Shown: one piece after another, positions 40,368 to 48,792 of the stretch
Position numbering within the stretch: the first letter of the stretch is position 1
Layout: each line of letters opens with the position of its first letter
DNA from: Pedobacter montanisoli
GTDB taxonomy: Bacteria > Bacteroidota > Bacteroidia > Sphingobacteriales > Sphingobacteriaceae
Assembly (NCBI RefSeq): GCF_022809115.1
Contig: NZ_JALGBH010000001.1
Coordinates: 1,054,001 to 1,118,000, forward strand
Length of the DNA stretch: 64,000 nt
Direction: 5' to 3'
Notes under the pieces: generated by a model
The model's input: only the letters and a program-made list of their open reading frames with translations
Told to the model about the DNA's origin: nothing
The model's database searches: none
Made by a program: the position numbers and the translations under genes

Positions 40368-41942
40368 TTATTGTCTTGCAGGTGCCGGTTTAGGCATTTC
40401 CTTGCGAGGTATTTTTTGTGCTCTTTCTGATGTGTGATAAACAAAAGATGCTACAATGGTTGCTGATTTTTTAAGATCATCTTCAACTAAGCGATCATAA
40501 GTATCCTGATTTGAGTGGTGGGTTCGGGTGTTGTAGTCCATAGGATCCTGAATAAACTGGAAACCAGGTAATCCAACTGCATCAAAAGCTAAGTGGTCTG
40601 TACCACCTGTGTTGCCAATGGTTATGGTTTTTGCACCTAAGTCTTCAAACGGATTTAACCAAGATTGGAAGATATCTTTTACAGCGGCATTTCCTTGTAA
40701 ATATACTCCTCTAATAGTACCTGTTCCGTTATCTAAGTTATAGTAAGCGCTTAGTTTTTCATGCTCAGGTTTTACAGCCATGGTTGCAGGATCTGCAAAA
40801 TGTTGTTTAACATATCCTCTTGAACCAAATAAACCCTGTTCCTCAGAACTCCATAATGCAATTCTGATGGTGCGTTTAGGTTTAAAATCAATAGCTTTTA
40901 AAATACGCATAGCTTCGATCATTACAGTAGAGCCGGCAGCATTATCTGTAGCGCCAGTACCTGCATGCCATGAATCAAAGTGACCGCCTATCATTACAAT
41001 CTCACTTTTCAATTTAGGATCTGTACCTGGAATTTCACCAACTACATTATAACCTTTAGGGTCATCATTATAGAAAGAAGTTTTTATATCAGCTTCAATT
41101 TCAACTTTTTCACCACCACGTAATAATCTTAAAACGTGTAAGTAATCTTCGGCAGAGATTTCAAGTTCAGGAGAAACGGGTTTAGCATCTAAAGCATATG
41201 ATGCCCCGTTGCTGGTAAAAAACGTACCATAGCTACCACGTGCATAAGTTAAGATTAGGCCTACATTTTCTTGTAGCAATGCTTCGTTAATGGCAGCTCT
41301 GTTCTGACGCATTCTCATCATCATAGCCATTTGGTTGTTTCCCGATCTCTGAGGACGATTTCCCTGTCCTTCAGCTGCAGGTTGCTGAGCAGCCATTTCG
41401 GCTAATTTTTCGTCTGTATAACGTACTACATCAGGAGTGTAGGAGTTTTTTAAAGGTTGGATGGCAACAGACTCAATCATAACAATTTTGCCAGCCAGTT
41501 TGCCTTTATATTTGTTTAAATCAGTTACCGTATCAGCTTTGATTAAGATAACTTCAGATTTGATAGGCCCATTTGTGCCTGGTGTCCATGCTTTAGGATA
41601 ACCAATAATAGGACGGTAAAAAGGTTTGGTGGTTGCAGCATAGTATTTGTCAACCTGCCATCCTTTACCAAAATCTCCCCAAGCTTCTAAATGCACATTT
41701 TTTAAGCCAATTTCATTGAAATATTTTACAGCCCAGTCTTGCGCTCTTTTTAAGCCCGGCGAATTTGACAAACGTGGACCTGCAACATCTGTAATCTTAT
41801 AAGCAATTTCCATTGCTTTTGATTTTTCTAGCCCTTCTGTTCTGATCTTCTGAACAGCAGCGTTGTTCACAGGCTCTTGTGCCAAAGCAGCAAAACAAGC
41901 AACAAAAGCCAGTGTGGTGGTAGTCGTAAATTTTTTGAACAT
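40368..41942 (-). CDS. Secreted M28 family metallopeptidase with PA insert
   Basis: The 524-residue protein has a signal peptide (FTTTTTLAFVACFAALAQ) and a protease-associated insert in the first half. The M28 zinc site is GGHFDSWHAGTGATDNA (His and Asp ligands) plus WSSEEQGLFGS with catalytic Glu and ligand Glu. The late ligands lie in YYNLDNGTGT and TDHLAFDAVG. It is a carboxypeptidase or aminopeptidase acting on peptides outside the cytosol. Divergent from a second M28 gene 153 bp away. Confidence 0.88.
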   Translation of the reverse strand: MFKKFTTTTTLAFVACFAALAQEPVNNAAVQKIRTEGLEKSKAMEIAYKITDVAGPRLSNSPGLKRAQDWAVKYFNEIGLKNVHLEAWGDFGKGWQVDKYYAATTKPFYRPIIGYPKAWTPGTNGPIKSEVILIKADTVTDLNKYKGKLAGKIVMIESVAIQPLKNSYTPDVVRYTDEKLAEMAAQQPAAEGQGNRPQRSGNNQMAMMMRMRQNRAAINEALLQENVGLILTYARGSYGTFFTSNGASYALDAKPVSPELEISAEDYLHVLRLLRGGEKVEIEADIKTSFYNDDPKGYNVVGEIPGTDPKLKSEIVMIGGHFDSWHAGTGATDNAAGSTVMIEAMRILKAIDFKPKRTIRIALWSSEEQGLFGSRGYVKQHFADPATMAVKPEHEKLSAYYNLDNGTGTIRGVYLQGNAAVKDIFQSWLNPFEDLGAKTITIGNTGGTDHLAFDAVGLPGFQFIQDPMDYNTRTHHSNQDTYDRLVEDDLKKSATIVASFVYHTSERAQKIPRKEMPKPAPARQ

Positions 41943-42095
41943 ATAATTAGTTTTTGGTTTTAGCTAATTCAGCTAATTTAATTTTTAATGTGAATTTACA
42001 TTTTATGTAAGCTTGTTTTAACTATCTATTCAGAATTTTACAGTTTTTATGATGCAGTAAATAACCTATCATTTAACTTTAAGAAAAACCATGTC

Positions 42096-43457
42096 ATGAA
42101 GAATAGAAGAATATCAATAGTACTATTTGCACTTTTTGTCCTTATTTTTAATGCAAAGGCACAGACTACCCAAAATAAAGACCCTCAGATTGTACAAATG
42201 GTAGAGGAAGTTTCTAATCAGAATCTTGAGAGCTTAGTTAGAAAACTGGTGTCTTTCAATACCCGTCATACGCTAAGCGATACCTTAAACAAAACAACAG
42301 GCATAGGTTCTGCCCGAAACTGGATTAAAACAGAGTTTGAGCGATATGCTAAAAATAGCGGAGGAAGATTAAAGGTTAGTTTTGATAGTTTTGTACAACC
42401 TGCAGACGGAAGACGTGTGAGCCAGGAAACGGTACTAAAAAATGTAATGGCTGTTTTACCAGGAACAGATACAACAGATAAACGTCTGATCATGATTTCG
42501 GGACATTATGACTCGAGGGTTACTGATGTAATGAACATTAAAGACTTTGCACCTGGTGCAAATGACGATGCCTCAGGAGTGGCAGCGGTTTTAGAAAGCT
42601 GCCGCGTTTTAAGTAAATACCAATTTAATGCAACCTTGGTTTTCATTGCTTTTGTAGGTGAAGAACAAGGGCTATATGGTGCTACTCATTTAGCTAAAAA
42701 AGCAAAGGATGAAGGATGGAAAGTTCATCTTTTATTGAACAATGATATTGTAGGTAATTCTTACAGCTCTGAAACCAATATACGAGATAACAGGAGCGTA
42801 AGGATTTTTAGTGAGGGTGTGTCACCGGCAGAAACCAAAGAACAGGCTGCATTGAGATATTCTACCGGATATGATAATGACGGTACAGCAAGACAAGCTG
42901 CCAGATACATTAAGGAAATAGCTGAACGTTATGTGGATCAATTAGATGTAAAACTGATTTATAGAAGAGATCGGTTTTTGCGTGGGGGGGATCATACTCC
43001 TTTTTCTGCACAGGGCTTTACTGCAGTAAGAGTTACCGAAATGAATGAGGATTTTGATAAACAACACCAGAATGTGAGGGTTGAGAATGGAAAGCAATAT
43101 GGAGATTTACCTGAATTTTTGGATTATATTTATTTGCAGAAAGTTACACGTTTAAACTTATCGACAATGGCAAATCTAGCTTTGTCTGTACAGGAGCCTG
43201 AAAATGTAAAAATTATAACAGGTGGTTTAACCAATAAAACCCAGTTAAAATGGGATAAACCTAAAGGAAAAGAACCTTTTGGCTACTATGTGCTCATGAG
43301 GGAAACCACCAACCCTGTTTGGGAAAGAAAAATCTTTGTAAAAGGTAATGAAGCCTTATTAGGCTACTCTAAAGATAATTACCTATTTGGTGTTCAAAGC
43401 GTAGATAATGGAGGGCATGAAAGCCTTATTATGATACCTAAGCCTGCAAATAAGTAG
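42096..43457 (+). CDS. Secreted M28 family metallopeptidase
   Basis: The 453-residue protein has a signal peptide (ISIVLFALFVLIFNAKAQ) and the M28 zinc site ISGHYDSRVTDVMN with NDDASG, FVGEEQGLYG and the Asp/His ligands at LLNNDIVGN and GGDHTPFSAQG. The last 80 residues read like an immunoglobulin or fibronectin-type appendage. It shares only the catalytic core with the divergent neighbour. A two-codon ATG-TCA-TGA sequence at 42091 overlaps the start region. It ends at a hairpin that contains its stop codon in the loop. Confidence 0.87.
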   Translation: MKNRRISIVLFALFVLIFNAKAQTTQNKDPQIVQMVEEVSNQNLESLVRKLVSFNTRHTLSDTLNKTTGIGSARNWIKTEFERYAKNSGGRLKVSFDSFVQPADGRRVSQETVLKNVMAVLPGTDTTDKRLIMISGHYDSRVTDVMNIKDFAPGANDDASGVAAVLESCRVLSKYQFNATLVFIAFVGEEQGLYGATHLAKKAKDEGWKVHLLLNNDIVGNSYSSETNIRDNRSVRIFSEGVSPAETKEQAALRYSTGYDNDGTARQAARYIKEIAERYVDQLDVKLIYRRDRFLRGGDHTPFSAQGFTAVRVTEMNEDFDKQHQNVRVENGKQYGDLPEFLDYIYLQKVTRLNLSTMANLALSVQEPENVKIITGGLTNKTQLKWDKPKGKEPFGYYVLMRETTNPVWERKIFVKGNEALLGYSKDNYLFGVQSVDNGGHESLIMIPKPANK

Positions 43458-43472
43458 TTTTGCAGGCTTAGG
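43437..43472. terminator. Long stem-loop over the M28 stop codon
   Basis: Arms CCTAAGCCTGCAAA and TTTGCAGGCTTAGG are perfect reverse complements, 14 bp. The TAG stop of the M28 gene is in the loop. There is no T-run on either strand, so termination strength is uncertain. It lies between convergent genes. Confidence 0.6.
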
Positions 43473-43482
43473 TAAATAGAAA

Positions 43483-44277
43483 TTATTTTATATTCTTTTT
43501 GGTTAAGATGAAATAACCGATAATAAATAGCAATACACCATAAGCTATACTAATATAAATATCATTGCTGAATATCTGGAAATCTTCGGGGTTGCTACCC
43601 TTGGGTTTTGCTGAGCGTAATGTAATTGTAGGTATGGCATATGCGATATATTGTGCATATTTCCATTGTACATTAGCCGTAATGATGCCCATAATGGTTC
43701 CTACAAAACCAATACCCATCGGCTTTAGAAAATCTGACCAGATTAAGCTTAAAATAAACTGGATAGACAATATACCTAAGGATGAAAAGAAAAGACGGGT
43801 GTAAAATTTAGAAAGAATAATACTTGGGTTATAGTCTTTAAAAGTGTATTCAGGTATTAGGCTCTGTAATAAATATCCCGATAGATAAGTAATGCCGAAG
43901 AACAGGAGCAGACAGATAAAAATGAGCAGAACTGCATAAGCATATTTGGCTGCATAGATTGAGAACTTATTTAAAGGTTGGGAAAACAGCGTTTTCCAGG
44001 TATCATTCTTATGCTCAATGTTATTTATGGAGAAAGCCATAAAGATTACATAAAATGGCAAGATCAGCAAACCCATGATATTCAGTGAAGCACCACTAAA
44101 CTGAGCCCATAATATCATGCCCGGATAGTTGGACTTTAAGATTTTTTCGGCATTGAAATAAAAACCTAATGTAATTGAACCACAAATTAAGACAGGAAGT
44201 ATAATGGCAGCCCAAAAGGCTAAAGTCTTGCGTGATTTATAAAACTCAGAAAGAAGTGCGATGTAAAACTGCTTCAT
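43483..44277 (-). CDS. ABC transporter permease (ABC-2 type)
   Basis: The 264-residue protein has six membrane helices and the fold of ABC-2 permeases. It resembles the lantibiotic-immunity/bacitracin-resistance type, with its N-terminus YIALLSEFYKSRKTLAFWAA and the loop HKNDTWKTLFSQPLNK. It has no binding motif of its own. The gene starts 7 bp after the ATPase gene and forms the membrane half of the transporter. Substrate unknown. Confidence 0.82.
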   Translation of the reverse strand: MKQFYIALLSEFYKSRKTLAFWAAIILPVLICGSITLGFYFNAEKILKSNYPGMILWAQFSGASLNIMGLLILPFYVIFMAFSINNIEHKNDTWKTLFSQPLNKFSIYAAKYAYAVLLIFICLLLFFGITYLSGYLLQSLIPEYTFKDYNPSIILSKFYTRLFFSSLGILSIQFILSLIWSDFLKPMGIGFVGTIMGIITANVQWKYAQYIAYAIPTITLRSAKPKGSNPEDFQIFSNDIYISIAYGVLLFIIGYFILTKKNIK

Positions 44278-44283
44278 AAACGG

Positions 44284-45192
44284 TTAATTTTTTGAGGTAA
44301 TATCTAAAAATAAATTCTCGAGGTCTTTATTCTCCGTTCCTATACCATAAACATCTATGCCATTGGTTACAAGTAAGGCATTGATTTGAGCAATATTTGT
44401 TTTGTCCTGGTAAGTAAGATAAATGCTGCCAGTATCTTTACGTAAAATCTCTATACCTTTTTGAGCTAAGATCTGGATGGAAAGATTATTGTTATTGGTT
44501 TCTATTTTAAGAGCAGGTTTATTAAGATTACGCAGTTCACTTACTTCTCCCTGAAAAAGTAAGGCGCCCTTATTGATGATACCAATATGAGTAGCTGTTT
44601 TTTCAATTTCGGCAAGTAAATGGCTCGATACTAGAATAGTTTTCTGGTGCTTTTCGGCCAGCTCTATCATTAAATTCCTGATCTCAATAATTCCGTTAGG
44701 ATCTAATCCGTTAGTAGGTTCATCTAACAGCAGCAGATCTGGGTCTGATAATAATGCCAGTGCAATACCCAAGCGTTGTTTCATTCCTAAAGAGTATTTA
44801 CCAGCTTTTTTATTTGCTGCATCGTTTAGCCCTACAAGCTTTAAAAGCTCATCACATTTTGATTTGCGAATGCCTAAAAGCAATGCTCTGTTACGTAAAT
44901 TTTCTTTACCGGTTAAATGTCCGTAAATAGCGGGCTGTTCTACCAGAGAACCCATTTTTTTCAGACATTCTATACGGTGCGTATTAATGTCTTTGCCAAA
45001 AATAAATACCGTATCATTAGGTGTACGTAACAGGTTGAGCAAAATCTTTATGGTTGTGGTTTTACCCGCACCATTTGGGCCTAAAAACCCGTAAATGCTT
45101 CCTTTAGGTACATTTAAGTTTAAATCTTTAATAATGACCTGGCTGCCAAAATTGTAACTGAGGTCAACGGTTTGTATGGCAAAGTTGTTCAT
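44284..45192 (-). CDS. ABC transporter ATP-binding protein
   Basis: The 302-residue ATPase has Walker A GPNGAGKTTT, signature YSLGMKQRLGIALALL and Walker B LLLLDEPTNGLDPNG. It is of the BcrA/drug-export or lantibiotic-immunity type, with a C-terminal extra domain. It starts in the TAATG overlap with the 58-residue membrane peptide and precedes the permease by 6 bp. The operon is divergent from a LytS/LytTR pair. Confidence 0.9.
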   Translation of the reverse strand: MNNFAIQTVDLSYNFGSQVIIKDLNLNVPKGSIYGFLGPNGAGKTTTIKILLNLLRTPNDTVFIFGKDINTHRIECLKKMGSLVEQPAIYGHLTGKENLRNRALLLGIRKSKCDELLKLVGLNDAANKKAGKYSLGMKQRLGIALALLSDPDLLLLDEPTNGLDPNGIIEIRNLMIELAEKHQKTILVSSHLLAEIEKTATHIGIINKGALLFQGEVSELRNLNKPALKIETNNNNLSIQILAQKGIEILRKDTGSIYLTYQDKTNIAQINALLVTNGIDVYGIGTENKDLENLFLDITSKN

Positions 45193-45368
45193 TATTTTAA
45201 AAGAGATGAAGCTATTTTAACCACTGTTTTTGCAGGTGTATTTGTTTTTACTACTATATCAGTATCCTGATTATCGTTTGCAGAGTTTAGGGTAATGCCT
45301 AAAAGCATAACCATAATTACCGGAAATAACAGTAATAAAAAAGGCGAAACGTTTGATAATCTTTTCAT
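45192..45368 (-). CDS. 58-residue membrane peptide leading the ABC operon
   Basis: The ATG at 45368 starts a 58-codon frame with a basic N-terminus and one strong hydrophobic helix (FLLLLFPVIMVMLLGITL). An acidic turn (NSANDNQDTD) and a polar tail ending KIASSLLK follow. It shares its stop with the ATPase start (TAATG). I know no family name. A longer in-frame start exists, but its extra residues are unlike a protein. Such small hydrophobic proteins can be regulators, immunity factors or transporter partners. Confidence 0.55.
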   Translation of the reverse strand: MKRLSNVSPFLLLLFPVIMVMLLGITLNSANDNQDTDIVVKTNTPAKTVVKIASSLLK

Positions 45369-45610
45369 GGCTTTATTTGCTTTGGTAAAAAATTGTTTTT
45401 GTTTTACATAACAAAGAGAATAATTAAAAAAATGCTGCAAAAATGTTTTAGACCAAGCGTAAAAAATTATAGATAAATGCCCATTATTGGTACTTTTACT
45501 GATAATTGAATGATAGAGCCTTTTGGTAGAAAAAAAATGCCAGTTGGTCGAAAGCATAAGAAAAATATAGGTTAAAAGGTTAGCTTAGTAAGCATTCGTT
45601 TTTATATGTT

Positions 45611-46645
45611 ATGACAGAAAATAGCAAGGCATCAATTGTATTGAACTGCATTTATTGGGGAATCATCTCTCTTATTATTGCTTTACTTATATTTTTTTCA
45701 CCAAAAGACCACTCGCTTAAAGATTATCTGATCAGTATAGGTATATATGGATTATTGAACATATCGATGTTCTATATCAATTATATTTATCTGATGCCCG
45801 AATTGATCATCAAGCGTAAACGTTATTGGGTTTACTTTATTTGTTTTGTGGTATTGCTAGGTGTTGTTACTTTGATTAAAGCTGTGGTTGCGGTACTTAA
45901 TCCCGAGGAAATCCTGCAATATACCAGACAAGGCAAAACAGAAACTTTATCTATTACTACTTATGTAGTTAATAGCATATTTAGTGGTGGGTTCTTTCTG
46001 GTTTCGTCCTGTATCATCAAATTTGCTACAGACTGGTTCTCTAATATGCGCATCAGGCGTAATTTAGAAACAGAAAAAAAAGATATGGAACTGCAGTTTT
46101 TAAAATCGCAGTTAAACCCGCATTTCTTGTTTAACTCTCTAAATAATATTTATTCGTTGGCTTACCAAAAATCTGATAAGACAGCAGACGCTATCCTCAA
46201 GCTTTCAGAAATTATGCGGTATATGATTTATGAAAGTAACGACAGTTGGGTAAGTTTAAATAAAGAGGTAGAGTATGTGCAAAGCTTTGTTGATCTGCAA
46301 AGATTGCGGTTTAAAGATGGAGCGGCTGTAGAAGTTACCATACATGGCGAAATTGACGGACAAAAGATCGTGCCATTAATTTTGATTTCTTTCGTTGAAA
46401 ATGCCTTTAAACATGGGGTGGCAAATGACCATAGCGACCCGATAAGAATAAATATTGTTGCTAATCAAAAAATTCTTCATTTTAGCGTAACCAATAAAAA
46501 AAGTAAAGCCAATAAAGATGCCATAGGCGGTGTTGGCTTAAATAACGTAGAACGTAGGCTGCAACTGTTATATCCTGACCGGTATAAACTAAATATTGTA
46601 AATACGGCTACACATTATACAACAGAACTTATGCTTGATCTATGA
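45611..46645 (+). CDS. LytS-type sensor histidine kinase
   Basis: The 344-residue protein has four membrane helices in the first 150 residues. The LytS-family kinase core has the phosphoacceptor His in KSQLNPHFLFNSLNNIYSLA, an N-box FVENAFKHGVA and a G-box GGVGLNNVERRLQLLY. It overlaps the regulator gene by 4 bases. Its signal is unknown. It is divergent from the peptide-ABC operon, so regulation of that operon by this pair is a reasonable guess. Confidence 0.9.
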   Translation: MTENSKASIVLNCIYWGIISLIIALLIFFSPKDHSLKDYLISIGIYGLLNISMFYINYIYLMPELIIKRKRYWVYFICFVVLLGVVTLIKAVVAVLNPEEILQYTRQGKTETLSITTYVVNSIFSGGFFLVSSCIIKFATDWFSNMRIRRNLETEKKDMELQFLKSQLNPHFLFNSLNNIYSLAYQKSDKTADAILKLSEIMRYMIYESNDSWVSLNKEVEYVQSFVDLQRLRFKDGAAVEVTIHGEIDGQKIVPLILISFVENAFKHGVANDHSDPIRINIVANQKILHFSVTNKKSKANKDAIGGVGLNNVERRLQLLYPDRYKLNIVNTATHYTTELMLDL

Positions 46646-47406
46646 TTTTAAAATGCATTGCGGTTGATGATGAGCCTTTGGCGCTCGATATTTTAGAGGA
46701 CTATATTTCTAAAGTACCTTTCTTAAAGCTGGTAAAACGTACCGAAAATGCTATTGAAGCATTACAAGTTGTAAATGAAGGTGGTATAGACCTTGTTTTT
46801 TTAGATATTCAGATGCCTGAGCTTACAGGTATACAGTTTTTAAAGATAGCAGGTAATAAGGCAGATTATATTTTAACAACAGCTTACTCGCAGTATGCAT
46901 TAGAAAGCTACGACTTAAATGTTTCTGATTACTTACTGAAACCGATTGCTTTTGATCGTTTTTACAAAGCAGTAGAAAAGGTGCGTAACCTACGTGAAAA
47001 ACTGGAGAACAATGGTAACTCTAAACCAGCCGAACAGCAGGCTGCTCCGATAGTTAGTCCGGTAAATACACCTCCTGCCAATGCAATTCAGGATTATATT
47101 TTTGTTAAAACCGAGCATAAGATTCAAAAAATAGAACTAGAGGATATACTCTACATAGAGGGACTGAAAGATTATATCTCTATTTTTACCAATAACGAGC
47201 GTATCATTACTTTGCAAAGCATGAAAAAGATGGAAGAAACTTTGCCCAAGAGCAATTTTATGCGTGTGCACAAATCTTATATCATTGCTTTAGATAAGAT
47301 TGAGAGTATTGAGCGTAGCCGGATTAGTATTGCATCAAAAATTATTCCGATAGGGGACACCTACCGGGACGAATTCTTTAAGCATATTGATGGGAAAAAT
47401 ATTTAA
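46642..47406 (+). CDS. LytTR response regulator
   Basis: The 254-residue protein has a receiver domain (VDDEPLALDIL; phosphoacceptor Asp in DLVFLDIQMPELTG) and a C-terminal LytTR DNA-binding domain (FVKTEHKIQKIELEDILYIE; RVHKSYIIALDKIESIE). It is the partner of the LytS-like kinase. LytTR binds imperfect direct repeats; I could not make out a convincing pair in the divergent gap 45369-45610. Confidence 0.92.
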   Translation: MILKCIAVDDEPLALDILEDYISKVPFLKLVKRTENAIEALQVVNEGGIDLVFLDIQMPELTGIQFLKIAGNKADYILTTAYSQYALESYDLNVSDYLLKPIAFDRFYKAVEKVRNLREKLENNGNSKPAEQQAAPIVSPVNTPPANAIQDYIFVKTEHKIQKIELEDILYIEGLKDYISIFTNNERIITLQSMKKMEETLPKSNFMRVHKSYIIALDKIESIERSRISIASKIIPIGDTYRDEFFKHIDGKNI

Positions 47407-47425
47407 GATTATAACCCCTTTAATA

Positions 47426-48172
47426 TTAGCTGCGGCGGGGTTGATTTAATTGTTCTCTTATTGCATTTTCGGTTTCCAATACAATTTCATCCGTGGTTTT
47501 GCCTTCGCGTTCAACAGGAGCTAAAACGGTCCATCTCAGATTGAGTAAGGCATTTAACGGATAAGAACCATATTGTACAATTTTCCAGGAGTTTTCAATG
47601 GCAACAGGTACAATTAAAGCATTGGGTGTGGTTTTTAAAAGCGTAGCTATACCGCCTACCTGAAAAGGTTTCATTTTACCATCTCTTGCACGTGTTCCTT
47701 CAGCAAAAATAACCGTACTCCAGTTGTTTTCTTTTAAACGGCGGCCCAATTTGATGATTTCTCCAATAGCCTGTTTACTGTCTTTACGGTCAATATTGGC
47801 TCCGCCCCCATATTTAAGATTAAATGAAATAGATGGAATTCCTTTTGTCAGTTCTATTTTAGAAATAAATTTAGGTTGAAACTTACGTAAAAACCAAATC
47901 AGTGCAGGTATATCATACATACTTTGGTGATTGGCCACAAAGATGATAGGTTGATCAACAGGCAAGTTCTGCTCGTTCTTAAAGCTGACACTGTTTAGCA
48001 AGAATAGATTACAATAAGTAAGACAGAAATTTAGATAGTCAACAGATTTTTTATGTGCCTTATAGCCAAATAATTTATAGCATATCCATTGTACGGGGTG
48101 AAATATGCATAAAAAAAGTCCAAATAACAGGTAAAAAATAGGGGTTAAAATGATACCTAATATCTTATTCAT
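47426..48172 (-). CDS. 1-acyl-sn-glycerol-3-phosphate acyltransferase (PlsC family)
   Basis: The 248-residue protein has an N-terminal membrane helix and the PlsC motifs VANHQSMYDIPALIW (HxxxxD) and IFAEGTRARDGKMKPF (EGTR). It makes phosphatidic acid in phospholipid synthesis. It is convergent with the LytTR gene across 19 bp and lies 11 bp after the NUDIX gene on the minus strand. Confidence 0.9.
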   Translation of the reverse strand: MNKILGIILTPIFYLLFGLFLCIFHPVQWICYKLFGYKAHKKSVDYLNFCLTYCNLFLLNSVSFKNEQNLPVDQPIIFVANHQSMYDIPALIWFLRKFQPKFISKIELTKGIPSISFNLKYGGGANIDRKDSKQAIGEIIKLGRRLKENNWSTVIFAEGTRARDGKMKPFQVGGIATLLKTTPNALIVPVAIENSWKIVQYGSYPLNALLNLRWTVLAPVEREGKTTDEIVLETENAIREQLNQPRRS

Positions 48173-48183
48173 AATTTGTCAGA

Positions 48184-48738
48184 TTAAATTAAACCTTGTT
48201 GCATCAATAAGCGGGTTTTTAAGATAGCAGCTACACTCATGCTGTCGGTTATTTCATTGTTGAGTACCATTTGGTAAGCCTGTTCGAAAGGGATTTTTTT
48301 GACTTGCAGGTCTTCCGTTTCTTCTGGCTCTGCTATGCCTTGGCTAAGGCCTTGCGCAATATAAATAATAGCACTTTCATTGCTTACAGAATTTGATAAA
48401 TGCATACGTTGTATTTCTGTAAATTGTTGAGCATGCAAACCAGTTTCTTCTAATAATTCTCTTTTTGCACTTTCTACAGGATCAATATCCAACGGTCCTC
48501 CACCTTCCGGGATTTCCCAGCTATAGGCATTTAGAGCATATCTGAACTGACCCACCAACCAGGTGTTGTGATCTTGATCTAGCGGTAAGATACCAATTGC
48601 AATATTTTTAAAGTGAACAACACCATAAATACCTTCATTACCGGCAGGGTTTATAACCTGATATTCGGTTAGGCTAATCCAGTTGTTTTGGTATATATTT
48701 TTACTGCCCAGCGTTTGCCAGGGGTTATTATTGTTCAT
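48184..48738 (-). CDS. NUDIX hydrolase (ADP-ribose pyrophosphatase-like)
   Basis: The 184-residue protein has a Nudix box EIPEGGGPLDIDPVESAKRE followed by LLEETGL. Only the catalytic RELLEE part is intact: the Glu of the GX5E half is replaced (Ile at the expected position in LDIDP). It resembles the ADP-ribose/sugar nucleotide diphosphatase group. A TATCTTG-type box lies 5-11 bp before the ATG, so the mRNA may be near-leaderless. It is followed by plsC. Confidence 0.85.
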   Translation of the reverse strand: MNNNNPWQTLGSKNIYQNNWISLTEYQVINPAGNEGIYGVVHFKNIAIGILPLDQDHNTWLVGQFRYALNAYSWEIPEGGGPLDIDPVESAKRELLEETGLHAQQFTEIQRMHLSNSVSNESAIIYIAQGLSQGIAEPEETEDLQVKKIPFEQAYQMVLNNEITDSMSVAAILKTRLLMQQGLI

Positions 48739-48743
48739 GGCCG

Positions 48744-48750
48744 CAAGATA
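48744..48750 (-). promoter_or_regulatory. Variant -7 box of the NUDIX gene (near-leaderless)
   Basis: TATCTTG on the minus strand is a one-base-short variant of TAnnTTTG, 5 bp before the ATG at 48738. Confidence 0.4.
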
Positions 48751-48792
48751 CGTAAAAGCTTTTACAGCACCATATTGTTGGTAACTGAATGC

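Noticed and set aside
45369..45557. Longer start of the ABC-linked membrane peptide
   Set aside because: The 63 extra residues look like random translation of AT-rich DNA; the ATG at 45368 gives a normal small protein.
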